Assembly: GCF_009729015.1 (NCBI RefSeq)
Contig: NZ_CP045482.1
Location: 554,001-618,000, forward strand
Origin: Acidianus ambivalens
GTDB taxonomy: Archaea; Thermoproteota; Thermoprotei_A; Sulfolobales; Sulfolobaceae
Direction of reading: 5' to 3'
Length of the DNA stretch: 64,000 nt
A model generated the notes under the pieces. That model saw nothing but the letters and a program-made list of their open reading frames with translations, was not told the origin of the DNA and did not search any database. The translations under genes were made by a program, and so were the position numbers. Positions 47,262 to 56,745 of this stretch are shown in pieces (the stretch's first letter is position 1; each line of letters opens with the position of its first letter).

Positions 47262-47524
47262 ATGAAGGGAAAAGAAGAATATATAAAGAACATCAATTCC
47301 TGAATAAAGGAAGTTGCAAGAGAAAGAGATCCTAAAGTAAGAGTTATCGATAGCTTCGTTAGAGGCAATTTTAATCCTGGTGTTTACCTAACGTGAAAGG
47401 CTAGGAAGATAGATTAACTATTTATTGCGAGACTAATAACGCCTTAGGTAGACCGAATTCATTTGAGATTCATGTTATAAATGAGGAAGATGGTATTTCA
47501 AGTTTATTGACTAAGGAAGTTTAA
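47262..47524 (+). pseudogene. Decayed MNT-type nucleotidyltransferase
   Basis: Starting MKGKEEYIKNINS and read through several stops, the strand shows IKEVARERDPKVRVIDSFVRGNFNPGVYL, which matches the GSxxRGDYxPxSDID block of MNT proteins in degenerate form, and NSFEIHVINEEDG near the end. At least three in-frame stops. A second, dead HEPN/MNT-type module. Confidence 0.55.
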
Positions 47525-47557
47525 GGGGCCTAAAAATTACAGTGTGACAATAATTTC

Positions 47558-47888
47558 TCAGACATAATTTAAAATTCTCCTTATTTTATCCTTTACTTCA
47601 AATAATCTATTGGAAGTTAATTTCATTTCGTGGAAGCCGTCTACATGTAATTCCCACGCTATTAGCAAAATTTCTACAATTTCTTTATTACCGGTTTTCC
47701 TAGCCGCTTCGAAAAGCAATTCAGATTTCCATCTATCTTTTGCTTTAACTAGATTTCCTCTAACTGCTATGATTTTTATTGCTTCTTCTACTGCTTTACT
47801 TCTCACTGGCTTGAACAATATCATTTCGAGCTAGTAGCTCATCTGCTTCGTCAAGCCATTTCTTTATTTGTTGAGGCGAGCTCGACAA
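47558..47888 (-). pseudogene. PaREP1-family gene with a small internal deletion
   Basis: From a TTG at 47888 the frame reads MSSSPQQIKKWLDEADELLARNDIVQASEK and then stops. About 5 bases seem lost, after which another frame continues AVEEAIKIIAVRGNLVKAKDRW to GFHEMKLTSNRLF and the stop at 47558. The start parallels the MSSSQMKL start of the 12.9-kb gene, including its position inside the upstream PaREP1 gene. Confidence 0.65.
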
Positions 47889-48216
47889 TATCTATCACAT
47901 AAGTGGATAATTCCTTTATCACTTCAATGGATAAATTAAGCGTAATTAAACTTACTGCTGCAGACCAATCTGTAATAATTCTATCACCGTAAATCTTAGC
48001 CAGTTCATCTACAGCGTCATTAAGCAGTTTTAAATCCCATCCTCCTTTTTCTTTAGCTTCCTTAAGAGCTTTAATATTATTTTTTAAAGCAAGGATTTTT
48101 ATTGCTTCTTCTGCTGCTTTATAATACTTCTCACTAGCATTTGCGGTATCTTCCTTGGCTAGAAACTCTTCGGCCTCTTTTAAGTAAGCTTCTGCTGAGG
48201 TTAAAGGTCTTAACAC
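47851..48216 (-). CDS. PaREP1-family protein
   Basis: 121 residues with the core AYLKEAEEFLAKEDTANASEKYYKAAEEAIKILA and a C-terminal half like that of the 13.2-kb gene (SIEVIKELSTYVIDIVELAS). It overlaps the second PaREP1 gene by 38 bp, repeating the tandem architecture seen at 12.9-13.6 kb. Confidence 0.8.
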   Translation of the reverse strand: MLRPLTSAEAYLKEAEEFLAKEDTANASEKYYKAAEEAIKILALKNNIKALKEAKEKGGWDLKLLNDAVDELAKIYGDRIITDWSAAVSLITLNLSIEVIKELSTYVIDIVELASTNKEMA

Positions 48217-48490
48217 ATTATAAATCTCTTCCTTGTATATATTTATTTTTTATTCTATTCTCCTAATGGCGAGTTTATATTGACCTTAGTAATGGGCTTT
48301 AGTTGTGAGTTTAATACTTCATATAACGCGATAAGCTCTAAAGCATCTTGACCACTAAAAGAATGAGACTTAAGAATTACGACAAAAAGGTGAAGTTAAA
48401 CTGAGAAAATAAGTGAAAATATTTCTATCTAGATATTAATATTTTTATCAAAGTATAAATGTGCATATTAGTTGTTCATAATTCTTTACT
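48217..48490. other. Intergenic, nothing recognised
   Basis: About 270 bp, A/T-rich, between PaREP1 and the membrane gene. No frame of note. Confidence 0.4.
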
Positions 48491-49519
48491 TTATAAAGAT
48501 CTTCTTACTCTGATTTTATACAAAACTAATCCAGAAATTGAAAGTAGGCTAGCAATCTCTATTATGAAAACGCTTAAAGACCCAAAATCCAAAGAAGTAT
48601 AAAAACCGTAAACCACGATTGCAAGGCTAACAATTGAAGACGCTCTCAGAACTATATTTCCACTCTTTGAGAAAGCTATTGAGGAAAAGAATATCCCTAA
48701 TGATACATATAGAGCGGATAAAGACGGTACTATTGTGTATAAATAGTACTGGTAAGGATTTATTAAACTTACAATGGTCATTGTTGAAAAAAGCAATACT
48801 ATTATTATTAGGAGCTTCCTAGGTAAAATCTTCTTTATTGCATAAAATTCAACTATAATAAGGGAAAAAGCACTAATCGATGAAGCATAATAAATGACCT
48901 TGGGAACAACAAAAAGCGTAGAAATCGCCATTAAGCTTACAGCAATTGCATATGCGTAAAAAATAACCTTAGCATTACTATTTTCAGTTTTAGCGAAAGG
49001 AGCTAAAGTTATGCAAACAAAAGCTTCAGAAGTCGGTAAAATTTGCGAAAAACTAACGCTATCAGTTAAGCTTATCTGCCAGCCTATAGGAATTGAAAGG
49101 AACAGCTGAATAAAGGAGGAGAAAACGAGAAACCATTGTTCTGAGCTCGTTAACGTTAACAAGCTTACGCCAAGCGTAAGTAAGACAAGAGCAACTGTGG
49201 CCAGAAAGCCGTCAAGTTGTAAAATATAATAAACAACGTAATCCACAGTATAACTTAAATAAAGGAAATAGGAAAAGAACCAGAAATAGAGGAAAGCTGT
49301 AGAAATTTCACGACGATTTAATAAGTATTCATAAAGACCTTTATCTCCTTTTATTTTCTTAGTAACGTGGTAAATAACGTAGACCGTAGGGAGGAAAAGA
49401 ATAGAAGATAATATCACGTCTAGAGGGGAAAGCCCTCTAGAAAACTGAGCAACTAAGGCTAAAGGACCTCCTATAGATGAAAAAGAATAAGAAAAGAGAA
49501 AAAGGTCTGACTTTTTCAT
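48491..49519 (-). CDS. Multi-span membrane protein, APC-like
   Basis: 342 residues with about ten hydrophobic helices, shorter than usual APC transporters. The first helix region SYSFSSIGGPLALVAQFSRGLSPLDV and the later pattern are permease-like, but no substrate motif is visible. The start codon directly follows the stop of the small Ser/Thr-rich gene upstream, so the two are one unit. Confidence 0.6.
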   Translation of the reverse strand: MKKSDLFLFSYSFSSIGGPLALVAQFSRGLSPLDVILSSILFLPTVYVIYHVTKKIKGDKGLYEYLLNRREISTAFLYFWFFSYFLYLSYTVDYVVYYILQLDGFLATVALVLLTLGVSLLTLTSSEQWFLVFSSFIQLFLSIPIGWQISLTDSVSFSQILPTSEAFVCITLAPFAKTENSNAKVIFYAYAIAVSLMAISTLFVVPKVIYYASSISAFSLIIVEFYAIKKILPRKLLIIIVLLFSTMTIVSLINPYQYYLYTIVPSLSALYVSLGIFFSSIAFSKSGNIVLRASSIVSLAIVVYGFYTSLDFGSLSVFIIEIASLLSISGLVLYKIRVRRSL

Positions 49520-49735
49520 TTAACCCCACGTATAGCCAGAAGACGATGAAGAGCTTGTAGAGGTCGAACTATTGGTAGTAGACGATGAGCTTGTAGTACT
49601 AGTAGATGTACTGCTCATTGACGGTGAATGACTTGTTGTAGTGGCTACGTGGCTCATTGCCATACCGAAGAAAACTCCTCCTATTATTAGGATTATTGCA
49701 GAGAGGCCTAAGAGGACCATTTTTTTCTTATCCAT
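49520..49735 (-). CDS. Single-helix protein with a Ser/Thr-rich tail
   Basis: 71 residues: a membrane helix (MVLLGLSAIILIIGGVFFGMAM, about 6-27) and a ~40-residue tail almost entirely of Ser and Thr, ending GYTWG. The tail resembles heavily O-glycosylated stalks of archaeal surface proteins. It is coupled to the multi-span gene. Confidence 0.6.
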   Translation of the reverse strand: MDKKKMVLLGLSAIILIIGGVFFGMAMSHVATTTSHSPSMSSTSTSTTSSSSTTNSSTSTSSSSSSGYTWG

Positions 49736-49849
49736 TTCTATCGAGATAATCTTTTCATCAATTAATATAAATCTTTTCCCAATTTATGTAATTTAATTTA
49801 ACTTTAGATTTGGGAAAAGATTTTTAAAATATGGTAAGAAGAGTAGCTC

Positions 49850-50230
49850 ATGCTAAAACAAAATTCAATTATATTGGGAGTTGTAGGAGGTATATTATCT
49901 TTCATCTGGGCCTACGATCATTTTCCATTATATAACATTAGTTTACTACCTTACGGAATAAGGTTATTCTTCGTAATAGATTCGGTAATTGCAATAGTTG
50001 CAGGGATAATTATGATCATGATTTTCAAGCTTGCTTACCTCAAGATACTTTACTTACTTAACTTAGTATTTTGGTGGATAAATTACCTACTCTTAACTCT
50101 CACTAGAGTATTACCCGCTCCATTAATAGGGAAACCATTACCTTATACCGGAGGACCTGCTTTAATAGCGTTTATTCTTGACATGTTACTTATAATAGTT
50201 TCAACGGTCATTGTATACATGAACAGCTAA
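49850..50230 (+). CDS. Four-helix membrane protein of unknown function
   Basis: 126 residues with helices at about 7-24, 37-60, 64-90 and 103-124. The loop LTRVLPAPLIGKPLPYTGG is the only hydrophilic feature. No family recognised. Confidence 0.6.
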   Translation: MLKQNSIILGVVGGILSFIWAYDHFPLYNISLLPYGIRLFFVIDSVIAIVAGIIMIMIFKLAYLKILYLLNLVFWWINYLLLTLTRVLPAPLIGKPLPYTGGPALIAFILDMLLIIVSTVIVYMNS

Positions 50231-50626
50231 TAGATTATTTAGATTAGAGAATTGGATATAAACCAGTGTATAAGACATAAGTGTAAAATCTACATGTAAA
50301 CTTTAGTATTATTTTTTATTTGCATTTTCTTCATGTATCGCTTAGCGTTATTTTCTACGTTGATACAATGTGTTATTACTTACTTAAAAGTTAAGGTAAA
50401 TAAGAAGACGTTTTAGATAACTAATTAAGAGTAGTATATTTAAATAAAGAATCTAATAATACATAAGCAATAGTATTATTTTTATTGAAAAACTTTTAAG
50501 GCTCTCACTTTTAATATTTAAAGTTTTAATTAGGTTCTTAATTCTTGCATTATTACGCAGGTTCTTAATTAGTGTTCGTCATATTAAAGTTTAATTCATA
50601 GTAATTGAAACAAATACTGACCAAAA
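50231..50626. promoter_or_regulatory. Upstream region with a 12-bp direct repeat
   Basis: No gene in about 395 bp. AGGTTCTTAATT occurs at 50532-50543 and again at 50559-50570 (27-bp period), 57-95 bp before the small membrane gene. The spacing, near 2.5 helical turns, would suit a regulator site on the DNA. Confidence 0.35.
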
Positions 50627-50758
50627 ATGATGGACATATATAAACTAAATCTCGGAATAAGGTTAGCTATACTCGCAGCTAGCTTAACATTAACTGCACT
50701 AGCATTAGCACATTTAGTAGTATTCGCAGGCAGAAGTAACTCAGTTGATGGTGCTTAA
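50627..50758 (+). CDS. 43-residue single-helix membrane protein
   Basis: An ATG frame (two ATGs in tandem) encodes MMDIYKLNLGIRLAILAASL, one membrane helix (LTLTALALAHLVVFAG), and a short polar end. The hydrophobic pattern and its own upstream region suggest a real gene. It precedes the regulator-like gene by 67 bp. Confidence 0.5.
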   Translation: MMDIYKLNLGIRLAILAASLTLTALALAHLVVFAGRSNSVDGA

Positions 50759-50825
50759 ATTTTTGTTTAAAATTTTTCGCTTTTCTTAAGGTAAAGTTTT
50801 TAAGTTCATAACACGAGCTCCTTTC

Positions 50826-51863
50826 GTGCTAATTCAGAAAGAGACTCTTAAGCTTTCTGAAGTATTATATTACTTACAGCGATTTGGAGATTTAAATCCT
50901 AAGATTATTGGTGCAATTTCCAGGATTAAAGATGCAGAGAAGCTTGTTCAATGGTTAAGAGATAGATATCATTACAGGCTATTTCCCTTTGCTAGATATG
51001 AGATTTTAGGATTGAAAAAGTATTATGTAACCATATATTTTAATTACTACGACGTTTCAATTGATGATCTTTATGATCTATTTGATTGGACTACAGTATT
51101 TATTATGAGGGATCTTATGAATCCTCTTATAATTAATGTGTCTATCCTTTACACTTCTAGGGATTTTGAGAATATTCTAGATTATTTACAAGACGAGGGA
51201 ATAATCTATCACTACGACGTACATAAGGTTGAGGAGGAAAAATTTTATCCTATTGATTATTCCGTCTTTGATTTTGAGAGAGGCGAATTCCAAGATTTCT
51301 TACCTTTTAGTAGAGAGCCTTTTGAATTACCCGATTTGACTGAAGGGTTCTCACCAGATGACCTTGATGTAAAGATTATTGGCAAAAAACAAGAGAGAAC
51401 AGATCTTTCACTTAAGGATCTTTCTAAGGCTCTAGGCATTTCTTTTAAAGATGTACTTTATCATACTCAAGCTCATGTAGTAGGTAAAGGATTAATAAAA
51501 GGTTATGATGTATATCTTTATAGGCCAGATTTTAGGCTAGAGGTTCTCTTTAGTGAGAAGGAAGTTCTAGACGAATTAACTAAAATACCTAGGATGTATT
51601 TTGTCTATAAGTTAGATAATAAAAGTTATGTAGCACACATAAGTGACGTTTCATCACGATTAATTCCTTACTTGAAGTTTATTTCTAATTTGAAGAAAAA
51701 GGATACAATAGAGGTTTATATTCATCCAACAGATGAAAGTCATTTACTTACTGCCTCAATACCTTACGAGCACTTCGAGAAAGGAAGATGGAACTTCAAC
51801 ACGGAGGTCATGATGCTAAGAGCGGAAAAACTGGTGAAGAAGCTTGAGGAAAATTCTACATGA
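50826..51863 (+). CDS. Putative DNA-binding regulator
   Basis: 345 residues from a GTG. A helix-turn-helix-like segment is LSLKDLSKALGISFKDVLYHTQAHVVGKGLIKGYDVYLYR (about 193-232). The first ~130 residues are alpha/beta and might be a ligand or dimerisation part; no zinc motifs. Several Sulfolobales regulators have this length and layout but I cannot name the family. Confidence 0.5.
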   Translation: MLIQKETLKLSEVLYYLQRFGDLNPKIIGAISRIKDAEKLVQWLRDRYHYRLFPFARYEILGLKKYYVTIYFNYYDVSIDDLYDLFDWTTVFIMRDLMNPLIINVSILYTSRDFENILDYLQDEGIIYHYDVHKVEEEKFYPIDYSVFDFERGEFQDFLPFSREPFELPDLTEGFSPDDLDVKIIGKKQERTDLSLKDLSKALGISFKDVLYHTQAHVVGKGLIKGYDVYLYRPDFRLEVLFSEKEVLDELTKIPRMYFVYKLDNKSYVAHISDVSSRLIPYLKFISNLKKKDTIEVYIHPTDESHLLTASIPYEHFEKGRWNFNTEVMMLRAEKLVKKLEENST

Positions 51864-52002
51864 AACCAAAAACCCATAATAGCCTAAATTGCTGAAATGT
51901 AAGTTAACATTGAATAATTCTATCAATATCCTTTATTATTTGTATTTCTTACTTAGAAATTTAAAAAAGGAATATATTATTAATTAGCTAGTAATTTAAA
52001 GA

Positions 52003-52845
52003 TTACTTTATATTTTTTACAAACTTGATATATGGCTTTAATGCGTGATCCCAGAATAATGCACCACCTATGAAGTCCGGAATTCCGTAAACGTAAAAAT
52101 ACTCTCCTCTAAAGTTAAACGCTCCAGTTTTATATCCAAAAAAGCAAGCATCGGTTCCCAACTTCTTGCCTCATTTATCATTCCTCAAGTTAGTGGATCT
52201 TCAATAAGTAAGAAAGGCATTACATATCCTACACCTATTGCCCAAGGGGCAAACGACCTATTATAAAAGGGAGAATCTGGATCAGTAACTGCTAATATAA
52301 TAAGGAATATGAAGGTCATCAATGCCTCGGCAAGAGCACCCTCCCATAATGGGAAAACTTGATTTATCTGCGAATATAATGTACCAGCATTGTTAATATT
52401 GGGTATACAACTTTTTGGCCAATATTGTGGCCAAAAGCCTGGCTCCGGATACTGAGTAAAGAAAGCCGACGCTATGTTAGCACATAAGAAAGGTGGCGGA
52501 TCTATCTTAGTTATAACGCCACCACAGCAGGAGAACTCCAGCTGCAGTAGCTGCTCCCAAGGTCTGGAATATAATATAAGGAATTACATCAACCCACTTA
52601 ATACGTTTTGTAACTGCGAAAGCCAATGTTACATTAGGATTTATATGGGCTCCACTAATAGGACCTACAGCGTAAATTGCTAATACTATTCTGAACCCCC
52701 AACTTATCATAATAAATCCGAAATTTGGTTGACCCGTAAGCGTAAAAGCGACTATCGCACTGTCGCCAAATAATATGAAAGTGCCAACAAATTCTGCGAA
52801 GTATCTCCATAATGACGATTTTAAGAGCGTGTACACACATCTCAC
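52003..52845 (-). pseudogene. Broken aquaporin/glycerol-facilitator (MIP) gene
   Basis: The first part reads FAEFVGTFILFGDSAIVAF and GPISGAHINPNVTLAFAVT, where the first NPA box is NPN, then stops near 52507. Later frames add AEALMTFIFLIILAVTDP and, near the second box, NEARSWEPMLAF in place of NPARDxGP, then GYKTGAFNF and the C-terminus (YIKFVKNIK) to 52003. Several frameshifts. Both altered NPA boxes are noteworthy and may have preceded decay. Confidence 0.7.
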
Positions 52846-53235
52846 CTCAAGTTATATTATTTACTTATTATATTTTTAATTGTAAAAATTATCTTATTTA
52901 TTAATAACTTAGCTTTACATACTTTTCTTAAAAACAAACTATTATATTGAAGCAATAACTTACAAATATAAAAAAGAAAGAATATCATACCTCCATAACC
53001 TATCTGCGGGCGAAAAGGATTTGTGGATCGTATTATATATTATATATATATATAAATTTAAATTTTAATGCTAGATTGTAAAGTTAGGTTTATAAAGAAA
53101 AATATAGCTTGCATATTTTTCATTTATTAGATATTGTAGTACCGATATAATTACTAAATAAAGATAAGCTTAAAGCTTGCACGCTTTACGTTTAATAGAG
53201 AGGAGGATATACATTAACGTTCATACTAACCTATT
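52846..53235. other. Intergenic, with an alternating A/T tract
   Basis: About 390 bp. ATTATATATTATATATATATATA-like sequence lies near 53032-53053 (quoted in part). No gene. Such tracts can be promoters or easily melted DNA; no origin features (ORB repeats, cdc6 gene) accompany it. Confidence 0.4.
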
Positions 53236-54537
53236 CTATCTTTTCCTCTCTTCCCTAATATCCTTTGCTACGTAAGACGCAAAGATTATGATTATCATTA
53301 TTCCCATATTTATCTCTAGGGCTTCCCTTGGAAAGCCTAAAAGCAAAGAGAGGAGTAAAACTACTGTTAACGCTACTGAATAAGGATAAAACGGAGTCTT
53401 ATAACTTCCGACAACGCCTTTCCTCCTATAATGTACTAAAGCTAAGGCGGAGACCACGAAAGAGAATAGTAAACCAAAATTGCTTATTGATGCTATTACA
53501 AATATGTTACCGCTGAAGAGAGTTACTACTGCAATTGCTGAGGAAATTATTACGGTATTTATTGGCACATCCCTTTCCTCGTCGTATTTCTTAAGGAAAG
53601 AAGGTAAGCCTAAGTCTAAGCTCATTTGGTAAAGCGTCCTACCTGAGGCCAATATCATTGCTAATGTAGCTGAAGTAGTTGCGATTAATCCTCCTGCGTC
53701 AATTACGTAAATTACCCAGCTCGGAGCTTTTGCGTAACTTAAAGCGAACTCAAGTGGATCTGCAACTATCTTAAACTCTGAGGCGGGCACTAGGATTATC
53801 ATTGATAAAACTACTAACACGTAAAATACCATACTCACTACCACGCTTATCATTACCGCCCTTGCGGCGGCCCTTGGGCCACCCCTAACCTTGTCAGCAA
53901 AGGTCGTAATTACTTGAAAGCCGGTGTAGGCAAAAAATATTGCAACACTTGCTGAGAAGAAGTTTGTCACTGTAGATTGCTGAGGAGTAGAGTAAAAATG
54001 ATAAGGGGTAAAATGAGGTAAAGCAATTATTATGGCAAAAGCAATAAAAAATGACAGCACAGAAAGCTTTAGCAATACTAGAATCAAGTCAGCCTCTGCT
54101 GCCTTTTGTATTCCTAACAAATTTACGGCAGTTAGGACTCCTATTAGAAGGATAGCAAAGGGTATTACTAAGTGCATACCTACAAGGGAAGATAAATACG
54201 AGCCGAATCCTTCTGCTATTGCGGAAATTGAGGTTGAGTAACTGAAGTAAACCATTACGCCAGCTAACATTCCGAGTTCATGGCCAAAAGCCTCAAATGC
54301 GTAAGAGTAAGTCGAACCTTTAACGTGAGGCAAGATTGTCGCTAATTCTCCTAAAATTAGTGCAGTTAGAACACTTAGAACTCCTATGAAGATAAACGCC
54401 AGGAGGGAATAAGAACCTGCTAGTGCTATCGATGTTCCAGAAAGGACAAATATTCCTGCGCCTATAATTGCGCCTAAGCCTATTGCAGTAGCTTCAGCAA
54501 GGCTTACCTCTTTTTCTCCCCTTTTCATAGGAATCAC
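53236..54537 (-). CDS. APC-family amino-acid permease
   Basis: 433 residues, 12 helices. N-terminal signature TAIGLGAIIGAGIFVLSG (14-31), then GSTYSYAFEAFG and the helix 6 region FFAYTGFQVITTFADKVRGGPRAAARAV. These mark the APC superfamily. Substrate is probably an amino acid. Monocistronic. Confidence 0.88.
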   Translation of the reverse strand: MIPMKRGEKEVSLAEATAIGLGAIIGAGIFVLSGTSIALAGSYSLLAFIFIGVLSVLTALILGELATILPHVKGSTYSYAFEAFGHELGMLAGVMVYFSYSTSISAIAEGFGSYLSSLVGMHLVIPFAILLIGVLTAVNLLGIQKAAEADLILVLLKLSVLSFFIAFAIIIALPHFTPYHFYSTPQQSTVTNFFSASVAIFFAYTGFQVITTFADKVRGGPRAAARAVMISVVVSMVFYVLVVLSMIILVPASEFKIVADPLEFALSYAKAPSWVIYVIDAGGLIATTSATLAMILASGRTLYQMSLDLGLPSFLKKYDEERDVPINTVIISSAIAVVTLFSGNIFVIASISNFGLLFSFVVSALALVHYRRKGVVGSYKTPFYPYSVALTVVLLLSLLLGFPREALEINMGIMIIIIFASYVAKDIREERKR

Positions 54538-54593
54538 TTAACGAAGAAGGAAAAATATAATTATTGGGGTAAAAGTTTAAATCCTCTTTTTAA
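54538..54593. other. Promoter-side spacer
   Basis: Short A/T-rich spacer upstream of the permease gene, presumably containing its promoter. Confidence 0.3.
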
Positions 54594-54755
54594 GAGGGTA
54601 GGGGCTGAATCTTTCCACAATCGATTCTCATTTGGTGGACAGCCTGGGTAGAGCCCAGAAGGGATCTTTCATAACTAAGCTCTATTCCCTTAAATGATGA
54701 CGTTGATTGCCCTTCCCTCAGTCTCCTTGGGGCGTCGCTAGCATCACTCTAAGAA
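54594..54755 (-). mobile_element. Decayed TnpB C-terminal relic
   Basis: The minus strand reads SDASDAPRRLREGQST, then SSFKGIELSYERSLLGSTQA, ending shortly after VHQMRI. It is alignable with the relic at 8952-9150 (same order of AGCTC..CCCTTAA and AAGGGA..TTTC blocks) and so is a second remnant of that TnpB subfamily. The right-end signature has mostly eroded. Confidence 0.5.
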
Positions 54756-55164
54756 AAATTTAACTATCATTCTCCTCAGCTTTCTTTATCGACTCCTCCA
54801 TAATGAATTATTTAGCCAAGGCAAAAATATGCTTAACTATAAAGCTGAAATCCTTATAAATACTACTGTTATCATCGGATTATGTGTTCTTTTAATTATT
54901 GTTGAATAATAATTCAGTAGCTCTATGGTTAAGTCATTCTATGAATGTATACGAACCAAACGTTGGTTATCCTAAAAATGATTCAGTACTGTCAGGTTTG
55001 ACGTTAAGTGCCTCGAGTTATCATTTCTATGATGGATTTGACAAATATTAAGCTCCACTCTCACTCTGGTATTTCCTTTTATTAAAATAGTCTTGAAATC
55101 ATTTCTTTTTATAAGCTAATACATCTTCTCATCTTCTCCCTTTTCAACTAATCATTCAAACCCT
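54756..55164. other. Intergenic, nothing intact
   Basis: About 400 bp between the TnpB relic and cas6. No recognisable gene or repeat. Confidence 0.4.
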
Positions 55165-55923
55165 TTAACAAAGCTCAACGTGGCCGAAACCGCTTGCCCT
55201 AGAAGAACCAACTCCTAGAGTAAGTGCAGTCTCAACTAATTTCCTAGTCTCCTCGTCATTCCTCAACAGCTTATATTCAACTTTACCTATCATTACCGGC
55301 TCCTTCCTAGTGTCGTAGGGAATCCAAATAGTCTTTATCCTACTCTTCCAAGTTTCAGTAATCCTACCTTCAATGTCCGCAATCTCCTGAGGAGTCACAC
55401 TATTTTTATTCTTCAAAAGGGCGTAAGGAATCCAAAAGACTGCAGAAGGAGAGGGGAGGAATTTCCTATAATCCCTATTAATAATGAAAGGATTTGAAAG
55501 TAAAGTTGGAGAAAAGCATAGTTTTATCCTGTCGCCTATCTTAAATTCATTCTTCTCAAAGTTCTCCAGAGTAAACTCTAGAATTGCTCCCTCAACTTTT
55601 ATTCTAGTCCTAACTCCAATATCGTTTTTAATCTTCTCCTCAAACCCTTTTGACAGCTCGTCGGGAATTCCTATCTTTATTTTATATTCGCCGTCAAGAG
55701 AAACCTCCCTCAAAACTCCCCTCTCATAAAAAGGGTAAATTACATCCTTGTTTATTGGAGGAGAGACGTGTATTGGCTTAAAAAATCCCTTTGCTGGTTT
55801 AAATAAAATCTCCAGCTCAGGGAACTCGGTTAAAAGGACTATCTTACTTATTTTTCCAGTAAAATTATTGTATTTTCCTCTTTCGTATTTCATCTTTACG
55901 GTGAGGGTATAACTAGAGAACAT
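55165..55923 (-). CDS. cas6: Cas6 CRISPR RNA endoribonuclease
   Basis: 252 residues with the Cas6 pattern: N-terminal RRM-like fold (YTLTVKMKYERG), middle part LEFTLENFEKNEFKIGDRIKLCFSPTLLSNPFI, and the diagnostic C-terminal glycine-rich loop ETALTLGVGSSRASGFGHVEL. Cas6 cuts the array transcript within each repeat, leaving an 8-nt 5' handle (here ACTGAAAG expected). No other cas gene is in the window. It faces away from the array, with the leader in between. Confidence 0.88.
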   Translation of the reverse strand: MFSSYTLTVKMKYERGKYNNFTGKISKIVLLTEFPELEILFKPAKGFFKPIHVSPPINKDVIYPFYERGVLREVSLDGEYKIKIGIPDELSKGFEEKIKNDIGVRTRIKVEGAILEFTLENFEKNEFKIGDRIKLCFSPTLLSNPFIINRDYRKFLPSPSAVFWIPYALLKNKNSVTPQEIADIEGRITETWKSRIKTIWIPYDTRKEPVMIGKVEYKLLRNDEETRKLVETALTLGVGSSRASGFGHVELC

Positions 55924-55959
55924 TAAATATTGATAGAAAGGGGGAATAATAAATGTTAA

Positions 55960-55983
55960 AGATTAGGTTTGTTTAGTACTCAC
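55960..55983. repeat. Two-copy 24-nt repeat, first unit
   Basis: AGATTAGG...TAGTACTCAC. The second unit at 56019-56042 has one mismatch. The 35-bp spacing gives the same unit size as the main array. Confidence 0.7.
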
Positions 55984-56018
55984 CCATGAGCAATGTGAGG
56001 GGTTCGATGAGGCTCCCC

Positions 56019-56042
56019 AGATTAGGTTTGTTTAATACTCAC
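56019..56042. repeat. Two-copy 24-nt repeat, second unit
   Basis: AGATTAGG...TAATACTCAC, one base different from 55960-55983. Its sequence is unlike the main CRISPR repeat. Confidence 0.7.
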
Positions 56043-56745
56043 AGAGTTCCTCACCGACTCCTAGTAGTTTTTATTTACCTTCCCGTTAATCTTCACTATG
56101 TCGAATGATAGTTTCTTATTTTCTTCAGTTTAATTCTCTTTCTTTGTAGCTACATCACTATGATAAATTTAGAATTAAGTAAATGATATTTGGAAAAAGG
56201 TAATATTATGAAAAAGTACACATAACTAGAAATTTTTTCATGTAGATTAGTGAGGGGATGAATTTCTCTATCTACTTCTAGTCATTTTCCTAGATTTCTT
56301 TCATTCGATTGTTCGTGAAGAGCAGGGGAATTAGGAATTATGTCTTATTTAACAATAAATGTAGATTATTCCAATTCACCTTCTTTTGACTTTTCTTTCT
56401 TTCAATTTTCTCTTCTTTTTCTTCTCTAGTATTTCTCTATCTACTTTGTCAATTTATCCCCTTTCAATTTTCTCTAAAAACAGGGGAGTTAGGAATTATT
56501 TCTATTGTGGGAGATTTTTTCGTGTAGATTTTTAGGTAGAGTTTTTGACGTCTTTTTTCGGGGTATAAATACTCTTTATAAACTTTTGTGTTGAAAAGTT
56601 ACTTTCAAAATAACGTGAAATAAACTTTTTCTACATTGCCTTCCCTAGTTTTTGATGAAAAGTAAGGTTTATTATAAAGGAGTAAATAAGATAATCTACA
56701 CAACCCCCTAAAAGCACGTGAAAAAATCGTGAAAAGTGACGAACG
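56043..56745 (+). promoter_or_regulatory. CRISPR leader with internally duplicated motifs
   Basis: About 700 bp without genes, A/T-rich, immediately upstream of the first repeat; repeats end in GAAAG, so the leader is on this side. Several motifs occur twice: ATTTTTTC(A/G)TGTAGATT at 56232 and 56514, ATTTCTCTATCTACTT at 56262 and 56431, CAGGGG(A/G)GTTAGG-type sequence at 56323 and 56481, TTTCAATTTTCTCT at 56400 and 56462. TATA-like sequences GTATAAATACT (about 56562) and TTTATAAAC (about 56575) may start array transcription. Adaptation and transcription both use this region in Sulfolobales. Confidence 0.7.

Noticed and set aside
53032..53056. Alternating TA tract as a replication origin
   Set aside because: No cdc6/orc gene, no origin-recognition-box repeats and no strand-bias evidence nearby.
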